Positions 22,856-34,803 of a DNA stretch of 64,000 nucleotides are shown here, in pieces. Each line of letters opens with the position of its first letter. Position 1 is the first letter of the stretch. The position numbers were made by a program, and so were the translations under genes. The notes below the pieces were generated by a model. It was not told the DNA's origin, did not search any database, and worked only from the letters and a program-made list of their open reading frames with translations. The stretch is from the NCBI GenBank assembly GCA_013368315.1, contig JAACJM010000123.1:62001-126000 (forward strand), written 5' to 3'. The DNA comes from Tetrapyrgos nigripes (lineage: Eukaryota > Basidiomycota > Agaricomycetes > Agaricales > Campanellaceae).

Positions 22856-23925
22856 GCGTTCCGCTCCCTCGCTATCCATTAATGATATCTACTTCTTAGT
22901 TGGACAATACTACTCAGTATCGACGTAGTCCGTTGGTTGGGTTAGGCAGTTTAGCCTATGGTTGATATCTTAATAATTCTACACATTCATTCTGCTCTGA
23001 ACATTTTCTGTGAGATAAGCGAGATGCCGGCAACGAAAAATGACCGTGTCGATATAAAAGGCCAAATCTGTTCGACATCGCCCTTCCCACATGCGTGGTA
23101 TATCATACAAAAAGTCGACCATGGACTCAGACTAGGCATATAGGGAATTATGTACATATCATACCAAGGATCATGCAAGGCCCGCCGACATCAAATAGGA
23201 AGAAGGTCGAGAGAACGCTGTTCCACGAAACCGGTAATAAACTCCTCCTCTGATGAGAGTGCTGGTTTACCAGACTCTTATTGCGGGTGATTGGCGTGCT
23301 CATCGGTCCGGAAGTCCGGATAGTCGGTTATGTCAATGACCAATACCTTTGAGTGATAGCCATGACACTGTAGCTCAATGGTTAGAGCACTACAGCGCAT
23401 ATGGAGAGGGCTTCCCTGTCCTCTCCATGTACTTCTACTGTATCCCAAAAGCCAGCCCTGTCTGGCACAGCCTCCTCCCCCTCACCCTCTCCAATCTGTA
23501 TGCCAAGCCCCTGTAGCTCTATCCATCCTCTGCCATTTCATCCTCTGTATCTTCATCTGTACCTCTCTGTACCAACACTGCTGCTGCCTCCCCGAATGAT
23601 CACTCCCCTTTTCAGTTAAATGTTCGAAGTTTCTTGGGGGACATATTGAGCCCTGTGGCACTGACTCTGACTCTACCCCATCATCTCCTGTTGTCTATTT
23701 CTGTCATTACCTGCACCGAGTCCAAAACCACTGACATTGTAAATCATTGACTTGCTTGATATGTGGCAATGTATCCCCTTGAGTGTTTTGATGTTCACCA
23801 GGGGGATCTCCTTGCAACAGTGATGATCCCTGCTCAATGCTCTGCTGCTTCTGCAATGCCTCCTACAAGATGCCAGAGCATGTTCTTGTGCAGTGTCACC
23901 ACCTGTAAAGGTGACTCCTGACACA
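22856..23925. other. Intergenic, with a tRNA-like A box near 23370
   Basis: No gene is recognised. The middle part (23400-23600) is pyrimidine-rich. The stretch 23640-23925 may be internal sequence of the retroelement beyond its putative LTR. Confidence 0.3.
23365..23400 (+). other. tRNA-like 5' half (A box, D arm)
   Basis: TAGCTCAATGGTTAGAGCAC fits a polymerase III A box and folds as a D arm (GCTC..GAGC). No B box, anticodon arm or closing acceptor strand follows in the next 100 bp, so this is not a complete tRNA. It may be the head of a SINE or a tRNA fragment. Confidence 0.4.
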
Positions 23926-23929
23926 TGAG

Positions 23930-24262
23930 GCACTCAACAACTGCAGAAGGAGATCCAAAGATATATAAATCAGAACTAGAAGATACAAGGCTGACATACT
24001 ACGCACCTGCAGGAGGAGATCCAAAGAGAAAAACTCAAGGATACTCACCTGCAGGGAAAGGGTATATATACTCGTATGAAGGCCTGGGAAAAGATCTACA
24101 AAACTGCACAGTTGAAATGAAGTAATAGAAAGGTGGAATGATGAGAGATCAAATGATGAACAATGAAACAATGAAACAGGAATAAACAAGTCGATGAAGT
24201 CCAGATAAAATGAGAACAAACAAGTCCTAAAGGAGAAGAGAAGGAAAAAGGAAACTGTCCCC
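23930..24262 (-). repeat. Putative 3' LTR of the gypsy element
   Basis: Just after the integrase stop the minus strand reads a purine run and TGATGTAAGGGGACAG, the usual layout of polypurine tract and LTR start. Inside, TTTGGATCTCCTxCTGCAG occurs twice. The far end and the partner LTR were not found. Confidence 0.4.
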
Positions 24263-24275
24263 TTACATCACCCTA

Positions 24276-26026
24276 CTAGATCTGTGGCAATCTTGATGCA
24301 GCACACCAGTTCCTCAAATGATCAGCTTGTGACACTTGCACCATTTTAACAGCATCAGGATGCCTTGCATAAAAGCCTGCCACTGCCTTTGGAGTATGTA
24401 CCAAGTCCTCTGCACGCTCTCATGACTCCTCTTGTGGTTCATAGCCTTTCCATCAGATGAGGTATTGCAACTTTTTCCAACGTCCATAATGACGACTATC
24501 CAAAATCTCTTCAACCTCAAACTCTTCTTCACCATCAATGATTTCAGGGTCAGGAGGTGGGTCACGTCTATGACCAGAGATAGGATCATCAGTGTAGTGG
24601 TCGAGTTTGATGACAGGGAAGACTGGATGGAGGCATTTCATGGATGGGGGAAGTTTCAGCTTGTAGGCACCCTTGCCGACTTCTTGAAGAATGGTGTAAG
24701 GCCCAAGCCAACAGTGACTGAGTTTCTTTGATGGATGGGTTGTGTTGATGTCAGAGCCATCTAACCAGACCTTGTCACCAGGATTAAAGATGGGGGCAGG
24801 GGTACGGTGACGGTTATAGTATTGGGCATACTCTGACTTGGCCTTTGTGAGTGCTGCCTGTGCCTCTGTCCACCCTGACTTGAGCCAATCAACAAAGTTG
24901 TTGACATTTTCCATTTCTGACCACTGTATGTGAGGCTCAAAACCCATACGAGGGTTTTGACCATTGTCAATCATGAAGGGAGTTTGCTGAGTCGACACAT
25001 GGACCTTATTGTTGTAGGAGAACTCAGCAGTGGGCAGTAGCTCATCCCAATCGTCCTGATGTTGACTCACCCACTGGTGTAGGTAACCTTCTAGCTCTTG
25101 ATTGACACGTTCAGTCTGCCTGTCTGTCTGTGGGTGGTAGGCTGTAGAAAGTTCCTGTTTGACACCAGCCATCCTACAGAGTTCCTTCATGAAGTCTGTG
25201 ACAAACTGTGGGCCATGGTCAGAGCATGCTGATCTGGGCACTCCCTGAAGTAGATACATGCAGCTCCTTCAGCAGTAACCATTGTATGAGTCTGAAGGAA
25301 GTGACCTCTCTTGCCCAACATGTCTATGACCACCATGACTGCATTGTACCCATGAGCTTCTGGTAGTTTGACAATGAAGTTGACTGACACTGACTGCCAT
25401 GGCTCAGTGGGAGTCTCAGAAGGGATGAGCTCTCCAATGGGGAGGTGACAATGAGTCTTGGTCCACATACACAGATCACAAGTCTTGGTATACAGCCCAA
25501 TGTACCAAGACATCTGGGGCCACCAGTAGTTTTGTGAGACAAGTTCAAGGGGTTTGGACTGTCCATGGTGACCAGCGACCTTGGTGTCATGGTGTTGGGA
25601 GACTATGTGATGGCAGAGGTCATGGGAAGGAGGAACATAGATCTTGCCCTGGAAATACAGCAGCCCTTCACATTCATCCCATTCTGCACTGTGAATAGAG
25701 CGAGTGTGGGACTTGTGCAAGGCTTGCACAGCACACATGACTTGTTCCTCTAGCTCGTTTTCACAAACAGCGAAGCAGACGTCTCTCATGATCTTGACTT
25801 CTTCACCAGTCAAATCAATTGCAGTAGTGACAGCAGCAATTGAGAACATCTCTGGCTTGAGTAGCATAATGTTTGAATTGTCATTGGCACCAGTACCATG
25901 ATCATGTCAGCAGGACAATGCATCAGGCTTGCCCATAGTGTGGCCAGGGCAATGGTGTAACTGGAAGTCAAAATGAGAGAGGTACAGGGACCAATGAGCT
26001 TGACGTCAATTGAGCTTTTTTGCAGT
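24276..26026 (-). pseudogene. Ty3/gypsy chromovirus pol remnant (RNase H tail, integrase, chromodomain)
   Basis: The minus strand begins in the RNase H tail (WSLYLSHFDFQLHHCPGHTM). It continues through the integrase HHCC zinc domain, the DDE core and a C-terminal chromodomain (FEVEEILDSR..WKGYEPQEES) ending at RNWCAASRLPQI. Defects: a frameshift and small deletion near 25240, the first catalytic Asp changed to Asn (SVNFIV, usually SVDFIV), TGA in the chromodomain before WKGY (Arg expected) and again in place of a Trp. Gag, protease and reverse transcriptase are missing: the element is cut at 26026 by the CACTG element. Dead copy. Confidence 0.88.
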
Positions 26027-27152
26027 CACTGGGTGCAAACACTTGTAAATCCTCTGCTTTACTGAGGTTTTACAAGAGTATTACACCAAGCCAATCAATA
26101 TGTAAGACTCCTTGTCATACATTAGTATTACAAGAGACAGAAAAAATTAGAACAACCTTGTATGACCATTGTAAGTCATAAAGAATACCATGGACTTTCA
26201 GTGTGACTTGCTGTCACTGTATACCCTTGGTGGATATACTGTGGAATTACACAGGAATTTCAGGGTGACTTTTTGTCACAATATGTCATGTAGTAAGACA
26301 CATAGGAAATACTGGAGTATTTCAGTGTGACAGATAATCACAGTATGACAAACAGTAAGGCAAGAGAGATTTACAAAGGACTTACAAGGAAGCAAAATCT
26401 GCAGGAAATTTACAAAGTGACAATCAAGTCACAGTAATACACTTGTAAGACTAGCTGTATTATGAAGGAATTACAAGAAAGATTTGCTACAAACACTGGT
26501 AAATCCTCAGCCTTACTGGAGTATTACAAGAGTATTATGGGGAACCAATCAATATGTAAGTTGGCTTGACTTACAAGTGTATTACAAAATAGACAAAAAA
26601 TGAGGACTATTCTGAAAGACCATTGTAAGCTGCAAGGACATACCATGGACTTTCAGTGTGAGGCTTTGTCACAGTATAGCATTGAAGAGCATACAGTGGA
26701 ATTACAAGGTGACTTTTTTGTCACAGTATGTCTTGTAAAACAGAACTGAAATAGCAGGGTATTTCAGTGTGAGATAATGTCACAGTAAGACAATTTGTAA
26801 ACCAAGTAAAATTTACAGAGGACTTACCAGAAGGTAGAACTTGAAAGTCTTGGGTAAGACTGCTCATATTTACACTGAATTTACGGAGGGACAGCTGTGT
26901 CACAGTAATACCCTAGAAAGACTTGTGACTTTACAAGGGAATTACAAGATGCAGGTTTTAAAAGTCTATCTCATAAGTCTCTGGAAAAAACCTGCATGCT
27001 AAATGGAGAATATACAGTGTGACAGACTGGTCACAGTAAGACACTTGTAAGTCACAAGACATTACAATGACTTTACTGAAAAGTGACTATTTTGTAAGTC
27101 ATCATGTATATCCAATGGACTTACAAGAGACTTGTTGGATGGATTTGCAGTG
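26027..27152. mobile_element. CACTG-ended non-autonomous element with internal tandem repeats
   Basis: It begins CACTGGGTGCAAACACTTGT, as in the 63-kb MITE. A second unit starts at about 26490 (CAAACACTGGTAAATCCTCA), a period near 453 bp, so two internal units are present. TTACAAG/CTTGTAA words are scattered throughout. The right end is less clear; TTTGCAGTG at 27144-27152 is the best candidate. It interrupts the retroelement pol gene. Confidence 0.6.
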
Positions 27153-27168
27153 CATGTCATACAATGAA

Positions 27169-28248
27169 TTCATTCAACCAGGTCAATTAAATGTTACTAA
27201 ATATAAATAGACAGCTCAGGCTGGACTGTGTCTGCCTTGTCTGCCTTGTCTGCCTTGTCTGCCCCGTCTGCCCCATCTGTCTCATCTGCCTCATTTGCTC
27301 CATCTGCCTCGTCTGCTCCATCTGCCTCGTCTGCCCTGTCTGCCTTGGGACTGTGTCTGCCTTGTCATCTTTGTCTGCTCAGTCTGTTAGGTCTGCTTTG
27401 TCTGCCTCGTCTGCCTCGTCTTCATTCAACCAGGTCAATTAAATGTTACTAAATATAAATAGACAGCTCAGGCTGGACTGTGTCTACCTTGTCATCTTCG
27501 TCTGCTCAGTCTGTTAGGTCTGCTTTGTCTGCCTTGTCTGCTCCGTCTGCCTTGTCTGCCTTGTCTGCTCCGTCTGCCTTGTCTGCTCTGTCTGCCCCGT
27601 CTGCCTGTCTGTCTCATCTGCCTCATTTGCTCCATCTGCCTTGTCTGCTCCGTCTGCTCCGTCTGCCTTGTCTGCTCTGTCTGCCCTGTCTGCCTCGTCT
27701 GCCCCGTCTGCCCCGTCTGCTCCATCTGCCTCGTCTGCTCTGTCTGCCCCGTCTGCCTCGTCTGCCTCGTCTGCCCCGTCTGCCCCGTCTGCCTCGTCAG
27801 CTCTGTCTGCCTCGTCTGCCTCGTTTGCTCTGTCTGCCTCGTCTGCCTCGTCTGCTCCGTCTGCCTCGTCTGCCTCGTCTGCTCCGTCTGCCTCGTCTGC
27901 TCCGTCTGCCTCGTCTGCCTCGTCTGCCTCGTCTGCTCCGTCTGCCTCGTTTGTCTGCCTCGTCTGCCCCGTCTGCCTCGTCCAGCTCTGTCTGCCTCGT
28001 CTGCCTCGTTTGCTCTGTCTGCCTCATCTGCCTCGTCTGCTCCGTCCGGAGCAGACGGAGCAGACCAGGCAGACCAGGCAGACAGTGCAGACCAGGCAGA
28101 CCAGGCAGACCAGGCAGACCAGGCAGACGAGGCAGACGATGCAGACGAGGCAGACGAGGCAGACGAGGCAGACGAGGCAGACGAGGCAGACGAGGCAGAT
28201 GGAGCAGACGGAGCAGACGGCGCAGACAGAGCAGACGAGGCAGACAGG
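27169..28248. repeat. Palindromic 9-bp minisatellite
   Basis: A roughly 250-bp unit (unique 60-bp leader TTCATTCAACCAGGTCAATT plus repeat block) occurs at 27169 and 27421. Long arrays of a 9-bp unit close to CTGCCTCGT follow, with CTGCTCCGT and CTGCCTTGT variants. At 28035-28056 the array turns round (GTCTGCTCCG, TC, CGGAGCAGAC) and continues as the reverse complement (GCAGACGAG) to 28248. Because 9 is divisible by 3 and the units lack stops, long Ser/Ala, Leu/Pro/Arg and Arg/Gln/Thr frames exist on both strands; these are not genes. Confidence 0.93.
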
Positions 28249-30455
28249 GCAGATTTCAATCCCGGGTCAAGGACGCTCCAACACATATATACACCAAAAA
28301 CCACCTCACCTGCAACGAATTCGTCTGAATTGGCGGATCCGAGTGCATGTGGTCCACCGAAACAGTAACTTGTAAATGCGAAGGCATATGTCATGTATCA
28401 GAAACCAATACGGATGAACTTGGGGCACTGGCATGCATCGTGTGAACAAGCATGTGTGTGAAGGACACATACCGACAGCACAATACTTCGCATCTGAACC
28501 TGTACATGATGATATGACATCTCAACACCATACTGCAGTTAAGCAGAACCATGCATGCGCACATACCATAAATCTCCTTCACAGCTTTAAACCAGTTCGG
28601 AACCCACTCCCCTGCTCTCTTCTTCGCATTTGCCATCCAAGCTGATCGATCAAAATCTGCTTTGGTGTGCTTATGGACGGGGTCTCCGTCAAAGTAGTCA
28701 ATACCCAGGACATGGAAACCTACAAGGTCAAGAGTGCCACATTAATTATATGTATCATAGAGCAAACAAGCTTAAGAACTTGAAAATGATAAATGTACAA
28801 TGGTCGTTCGGAAAGAAAGTCAGAACCAAAAGTGCTCAAATAAATACTCACCGCCCTCTGCAAAATAATCCTGAACCAACTAATTATTCAAATAAAACGG
28901 TCCATATATGTCTGCGAGGTATAGAATCACTTTCTTTCCCCCTCCTCCTTCACCAGCTCCACTTGAGGAAGGAGGTTCAGACACATATGTCGGAATCCGT
29001 CATCCCAGCAGGAGTTCCTGTATGCTGGACACCTCTGTTGAAACAGGCGTCGCCGGGTGGACCTGCGAGGACTCGGTTAGTTGGGGACATTGTTGTGGAT
29101 GTGATGGTGGTAGTGGTGAAAGCCTGAGATAAAGCGGAAGACTCAAGGGATAATTCTATTTGGCAACCCCAGAGATGCGCAGGTTGCCAGCCGTTCTTTA
29201 GTATTCTCATTTTGTTCTCATTCAACTTCAACACTTTGTTGACGGTCAACGACGATGAGTTGGCAACGAGTTGGTCAGTTTGGTACTGGTACTTTCTCTA
29301 ATCCCTGTCCCATTCTGACTCTAATTCCCGACACCATTGCCATAGCCATCATCTTCCCCAACCACAGTAAAAATCCTCTTTCCCCTCATCCACGCCGCAA
29401 CATTATTTTCCGACTTGATAGCGTCTAATACCCTGACAACAGCTACTATGGTCTCGTCGTACTTTCGAGAATCAAGAGATCCGTTTATTTTTATCCTTGC
29501 CCAGATTATCGTTTGCATTTGCACCCCCATTGACACCTCCATTGACAAAGCCGTAGCGTGAAGCGGTAGCAGTAATGGTGAAAATAACAAGTACAATAAC
29601 GGTGGAGGATGGAGGGGGAGGCGGCATCCCATTGTAAAGACCATGGCCGTCCATACTAATATCCATATCCATAGTCCTACCAACAGCCCCACCACCCACC
29701 GTCACCAACGATCTCAGTCACAATTGTCTTCTCAGACGCAGAGCATCTAGAATCTGCCAAAATCGACATATCCGATAATGAAGATTTGGTTATTTGGAGG
29801 ATGAGGCTACTGCCAGTGTCGGTGCCCAAGTTGATGTTTGAAGGCAAGACGGATTCCATTTCCCCCTTCCCCTTGACTAAAGAGGTAGGGATAGAGCTAG
29901 AGGTGGGGATAAAGGTGGAGACAGAGGCAGAAATATCCGCCGTAGACCCGGTATTTTTCAACGTTCTCTTCCGTTTTAGCTTCTTAGCAGCAGCACTGGC
30001 AGGGGAGTTGGGTACGGTTGGTGCAGTGGGGACGACGATAGAGTCGGTGGAGGTGTAGGTGGAGGTGTTTGCTACGTCTTCGGTTACTGCGTCGTCGGTG
30101 GGAATTTCGATTTTGGTAGGTCCATCCGTGGCTTGGATTCCTCTCCCTTCTTCTCGTTCTCTCTCCTGAGCCTGCTGCAGATTTGCTGCCCATGCCCATG
30201 CCCATAGCGGTACCTGGAATGGCGTCGGCGTCGACACTCCCCCACCAACACCAGCACCTTCGCCTTCACCATCACCTTTACCACTTTTATCCCTGTTAAC
30301 ACTGTTCCCCCCTTTACCCCCCTCAGCACCAGAAAGGACCCCCATAACCCAAACATCCCTCGAGTACTCTGGTATGCAAAAATGGTTATAGGGTTGTAAA
30401 TGTGCTTTGAGGGGGTAATCCTCTAGGAGGAGGGTTGTGAGGGGGGAGTGGGGGT
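28249..30455. repeat. Segmental duplication, copy 1
   Basis: Matches 43583-45105, 48825-48976 and 49577-50143 in order and orientation, with roughly 90 percent identity by eye. The left edge abuts the minisatellite. The right edge is where AGGAGGAGGGTTGTGAGGGG diverges. This copy lacks both insertions found in copy 2 and so gives their empty sites (29718-29724 and near 29886). Confidence 0.92.
28290..29090 (-). pseudogene. Dienelactone hydrolase family, truncated copy 1
   Basis: The ATG at 29090 opens SPTNRVLAGPPGDACF. Exons follow with VILYLADIYGPFYLN-type sequence, HVLGIDYFDGDPVHKHT (residues differ slightly), and the nucleophile motif, here YCFGG with the catalytic Cys kept. Defects: a 14-bp deletion relative to copy 2 after PAG shifts the frame; the splice acceptor before the nucleophile exon reads AA instead of AG; and the 3' third of the gene is missing where the minisatellite starts. 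DLH enzymes hydrolyse dienelactones and similar small esters in the cytosol. This copy cannot make a full protein. Confidence 0.8.
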
Positions 30456-30468
30456 ATGGGGTGGCCAA
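29320..30468 (-). pseudogene. Unrecognised host gene fragment, copy 1
   Basis: A 263-codon frame (30468-29677) reads EDYPLKAHLQPYNHFC, EYSRDVWVM, a Gly/Lys-rich linker, then Thr/Ser-rich sequence with KKLKRKRTLKN (a possible nuclear localisation signal). The last exon (about 29500-29323) ends SRKYDETIVAVVRVLDAI. Copy 2 continues upstream to 51389, so copy 1 lacks the 5' end. No domain is recognised. Confidence 0.5.
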
Positions 30469-31154
30469 AAACTTTCAGGGCAGATAATGTGACAACAGAA
30501 TAATACTTACTTGTAATCACTTATAAGGGAAGCAAATTTATATCCATTGCCTTATAACTCCTGATAAGCTGTGTAAAATTATTCTGTAGCTTAATTACTT
30601 CATGCAATTATTTTGAGTACATAACAAGACAGTATAATGGTCAGGAAATAATTTTCAAAACCTTGTAAGGCAAAATAAGAATCACAGAATAATCATGAAG
30701 TAATGTTAAGGGACCAATTAAAAATAAGGGCCTATAAGGTTGAGCTTACTCAAGACAAGTAGAATGAGTGCATAAAATTCCCTCATTGAAACTATTGAAT
30801 TTTATAGTGGGACTTGCCTGAGAGTATAATCTGGATGAAATAGTTTTGAGTCAGTTACAAGGCATTACAAGGCCTGCATTTACTATAGTGGCACAAAATG
30901 CCCAAAATAATCTTGATGCTAGCCCAGAATCAACTTGTATACAGCCCATGGCAGGACAAAAGATTATCTCAAGAATGAGGCTTTTCAATAATCATTTTGT
31001 TTCCTTTTGAACTCATATCAACCCAGAAAACAAAATGTCTAAGCTCAGTTGCAATCAAAAGATTTACTAGTACATTTATTTGCAAATGTAGATAAGCTTT
31101 AAGTGCCACTTGAGTACAGCCAGTGGGAGTCATATACTAGTTGAGAAGGTTAGA

Positions 31155-32772
31155 TTAACGTGTATGGCTGCATGTACTATTAGAGCGAGAACCACAGGCT
31201 GCCTGATGATGGAGGGTGATCATAACCTCACTGTTATTGCCTCTTCCATCATTTGGAGACTGAACTGATGACCAGGTATAGGAGTTATTAATCATAATCA
31301 CATTACCTTCCATGTCAAGCTCCATAGGCTCAATGTCCATACCATCCCTACCCATAGGACCTTTGACTTCAAGTCCACCTTCGATGCCTTGTAAGACCTG
31401 GTGACAAGGGCAGTGGATTCCTGTTTTTGTTGGGACACAGGGGTCAACATAGGCGTAGTCTCGAAACCACACTAGGTAGTATACTATCCATCCATCCTGC
31501 TTGTCAACGATGATGACGTGGCCAAAGGAAACATGCTCTCCCAGTCCCAAGAAAATGTGTACCCCTCTGATTGTTGAAAATCAGGGACTTCAGCGTAATT
31601 TCAGGATGCTCAACGATGCTGTAGGGTTTTTGAAAGTGCTCAATGTAGGGAATGGAGATGGGGGTGGGGTATTTGGCACAAGAGTCTGATGAGGAGAAGT
31701 TGAGAGTGAGGGGAACACTGGTGGAAGGGTCCATGGGTCCAGGTATAGAGTATTGATGAGGGTACTCGGAGTATTCAGAGAGGTGGCTGTGAGATTGGGA
31801 GTGGGGATGGGTGTGGTGAGCATACATTGCCATGTTGTGGTAGAGGTGCCCACTATGGCTGTTTGAGTGCATGTGAGGGTTATATTTGGGTTGGGAAAGG
31901 AAGTGTGAGAGATGACATTGGGAGATGGGAGAAGGGTTGTGGTATGGATATGGGGAGGAGCAATGATGGGTTGAGAGGTTGAGGTGGTGGATTGGACTGT
32001 AGTTGATGTGGGAGAGACCATGGTCTCTGTGGGCATCGTTGAAGACAAGGATGAGGGCTCTGGGTTGAACATGGAGCATGGAGCGAAGGTAGTCAGAGGA
32101 CTAAAAGAACACATTAGAGACAAAGACAACAAAGAAGACTGAAGAAGAGCTGCAACCCATCAAGCCCTTGCAAAATGCCAGCAGTATGAGGTGCTGAACT
32201 GACAACCAGGTATAGTGTGGGTCTTCTGTGATAAATCCCGATGGTGTCTGGGATGTGGAAAGGACGTGGAAATGTGGGAGACAGGTCTGGATAAAGAAGA
32301 ACTTGAAGAAGGCATAGATGATGATACAGCTTGAGTGGCAGTGGCATACATGTGGCCAAGAAAATGAGGTTGAAGATGAAGTGGGTGTGGGTATAGGTGA
32401 GGGTATGAGTATAGGTAGTGAGTGTGGCATAGTTGTTGCAAAACTATCAGCTGAAGTGGGTCTGGTAGAGGTAGAAGACGGCCCAAGATTTGCCTCAACT
32501 ATTGAAGCTAGCAGCGCTGATGATGAGGCATATAGTGCACAGTGTACACTAACGACAATGAGGAGAGGGAGAGTGGGGCATACAAGTGGTGAAAAGAAAA
32601 AGTGTAGCAGGTGGTGGTGAGGGTAAGGGTATGCATGACTTGAAAGACAAAAGTAGCAGAGAGAGATAAGGAAGGAATAACAGCAGAAGATTAGGTAGAA
32701 GTTGTATGTAGCAAAGGTGGAAGGAAATAGGAAATGAAAATCGTAAACCAGTAAAGGAATGGTGGTGTTCAT
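31155..32772 (-). pseudogene. Coding-like blocks, family not recognised
   Basis: Minus-strand frames around 32080-31504 are rich in Ser, His, Pro and Tyr (NDAHRDHGLSHINYSPIHH and onward) and lead into VDKQDGWIVYYLVWFRDYAY (31550-31155). Several frames overlap and stops intervene. It looks like a decayed multi-exon gene carried by the surrounding mobile DNA. No domain is named. Confidence 0.35.
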
Positions 32773-33264
32773 TGAACATCTTTGTGATCAGCCAACACTG
32801 AACTTCTACTGTGGCCCTGCTTAGCATCCCAGTCCCATCTTTCTCCCTGTCTAAACCAACCATAGTAATTACCCTGCAGAGACTGACTTCCACCATGAAC
32901 CACACCCAGATTCCCAGTTATTACACACAGACATCCCAACATGCAGCATTCAATAGAGAAAGAGAAAGGAATAGAGCAAAATAATACAGGATCTGAGAAC
33001 CTAAAGTGGGAGTAGAATATAAGGATAGAAGTGAGAGAATGAAGGGACAGGAGAAGGCAGTGACAGAAAGGAAGGGCAGGGAAGAACCCACGCTGATAGT
33101 GTCAACACCATAGCTTGATGTTGTATTGGCGTTTACCTGGACAAGGTCAGGACTCAGAAAATAAGGCTGTCAGGATACAAGAACTAGGGACTCACAATCG
33201 CATAGATCCTGTAACAAGGAAGACAAGAATTGATTGAGGTGGAAGAAGGGTAAGCCTGATTTGG

Positions 33265-33720
33265 TCACTGTTTGGAGTTGTCAATCCTGGTCAACCGTCT
33301 CTTGGAAAGGCTCAATGCAGAAGGCACAAGGCTGTTCCATAGCCTTAGCAGAGCAAACTCAGTCTTGCCGCTTCTAGTTAGTGCACTGATGAAGATGCTC
33401 TCGTCCAATGTATACAGAGCCTGGAAGGCTTGCGTTTGGATCTTGTTGAAGACATCGATAGCAGAAGAGTGTAGGGCTTTGAACTCCTTGTTATAAAGAG
33501 CTGATGGTGGGAGAAGTTGAAGGTCAACAAACAGAGTAGGAGGTGGGAATTTTTCGGAGAGAATGAGATGTTTAAAGGAGACAGGCAGACAAGGCTCAGC
33601 ATGCAGCCAACAGTTGAGGTAGCAGTGATATAGTAATTGGGATGAACAGGGTTCAGACAAGGGAGCTCTCACAGCCAACACCCTTCTCCTGCATCACTGC
33701 TTCCACATCGACTTGTGCTT
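33265..33720 (-). pseudogene. Fragment of the spliceosomal helicase BRR2
   Basis: The minus strand reads VSFKHLILSEKFPPPT, then LDLQ-like and SALYNKEFKAL, then FNKIQTQAFQALYTLDE, then SGKTEFALLRLW. This order matches the start of the second helicase cassette of BRR2/Ski2-like Sec63 helicases (SFKHLILPEKFPPPT, FNKIQTQVFQALY, GAPTGSGKT). The P-loop is damaged (SALTRSGKT), a frameshift lies before WLHAE, and only about 140 of roughly 2000 residues are present. It is a captured gene piece. Confidence 0.65.
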
Positions 33721-34720
33721 GGGTACACGAAATAAGGGCGATGCAATTTTTGAGAAATTTAATGACATTCTGGAAGCTCTGATGCTTCAGAAGGGTTCCA
33801 TGAGCTGGTTTTGTAGACTGGACTCAGAGACCAGGATAGTGAGGACAGAGGATGCCTTGGAGTAAGAACAAAAGTAGGATGAAATTTGTCCATCAGGGTT
33901 AAGTTGAGGAGCAACATTGTGGTCTTCTGGATGCTCGTGTATTCTTCTCCAGCCTGTAGAAAGTAATTAGAGGCAGAAAAACAGAGGAAAGAAATTACCA
34001 ATCAACTCACCAGTAACTTAAGCAGTCCATGTCTCATGTCCAGCCAACCTGCCAAAACACTCTGTTTCCCCGTCTCCCTGTCTTTACCTATGGCAAAGTT
34101 GCTCAAGATGTCTGGACCTGCCATTGATGGTAGTGGAGGAGGAAGTTGCGAACATGGAAGGTCATGATGGAAGTAAAAGGAAACTTGGCAATGATTCACA
34201 TGCAGCTCACTGCAGACATCTCGGCTTGGAGGTAGACCAAAAAGTATGTACAAGTGTTGTATTGTAATTATTGATAATACAAAGAGCACAGTGCGTAGTG
34301 CATAGCAAGACTTGGAGAAACACCGCTCAAGAGGCAATGAAGAGTATAGGATACAAATATACAACTTGTAAGCAACTGCTCACAAGCCTCGCTATTGTGT
34401 TTACTAGGCCAAACCAGGGACAACTGCCCCCATTGAAACATAGAGATTGTAAGTGAGCGAGAATACATACTACAAATGTTGGAACTTGATAGTAATGGTT
34501 TGCGTTATTAAAAGAGGGTGGGATGGATGGGCAGAAGAAAATTGTCTTTAGTAGGCAGTCAAGGTGAAAGTCAAACTGGAAAATAATGAATGAATCATGT
34601 TAGATATATATATGACAGATCATGCTGGTATATGATGGGCCTCCAGTGCAAACTGCAGCACCCACCACAATCGATCCTTGGAAAATGTTGAGGCCAATAA
34701 ATCAGAAACACAAAGGAGAA

Positions 34721-34803
34721 CAAATGAAATGATGAACAGATGTGTTAGAGAGGGGTATCAGATGAGGCTCCACTTGCTATTTGCGGAAGCCTCCGAAGGT
34801 CCC
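34721..34803. repeat. Direct repeat, left copy
   Basis: From AAATGAACAGATGTGTTAGA-type sequence through GGGGTATCAGATGAGGCT to GGCCTCCGAAGGT-type sequence; repeated at 35921-36001 with about five differences. The right copy continues into GTGCAAGCACCT, a small palindrome also present at 59936. Confidence 0.8.

Noticed and set aside
23365..23440. A complete tRNA gene
   Set aside because: A box and D arm are good, but there is no B box, no anticodon arm and no pairing acceptor stem.
27480..28394. Long open frames (up to 300 codons) on both strands in the minisatellite
   Set aside because: They follow from a 9-bp repeat without stop codons; the peptides are monotone and appear in several frames at once.
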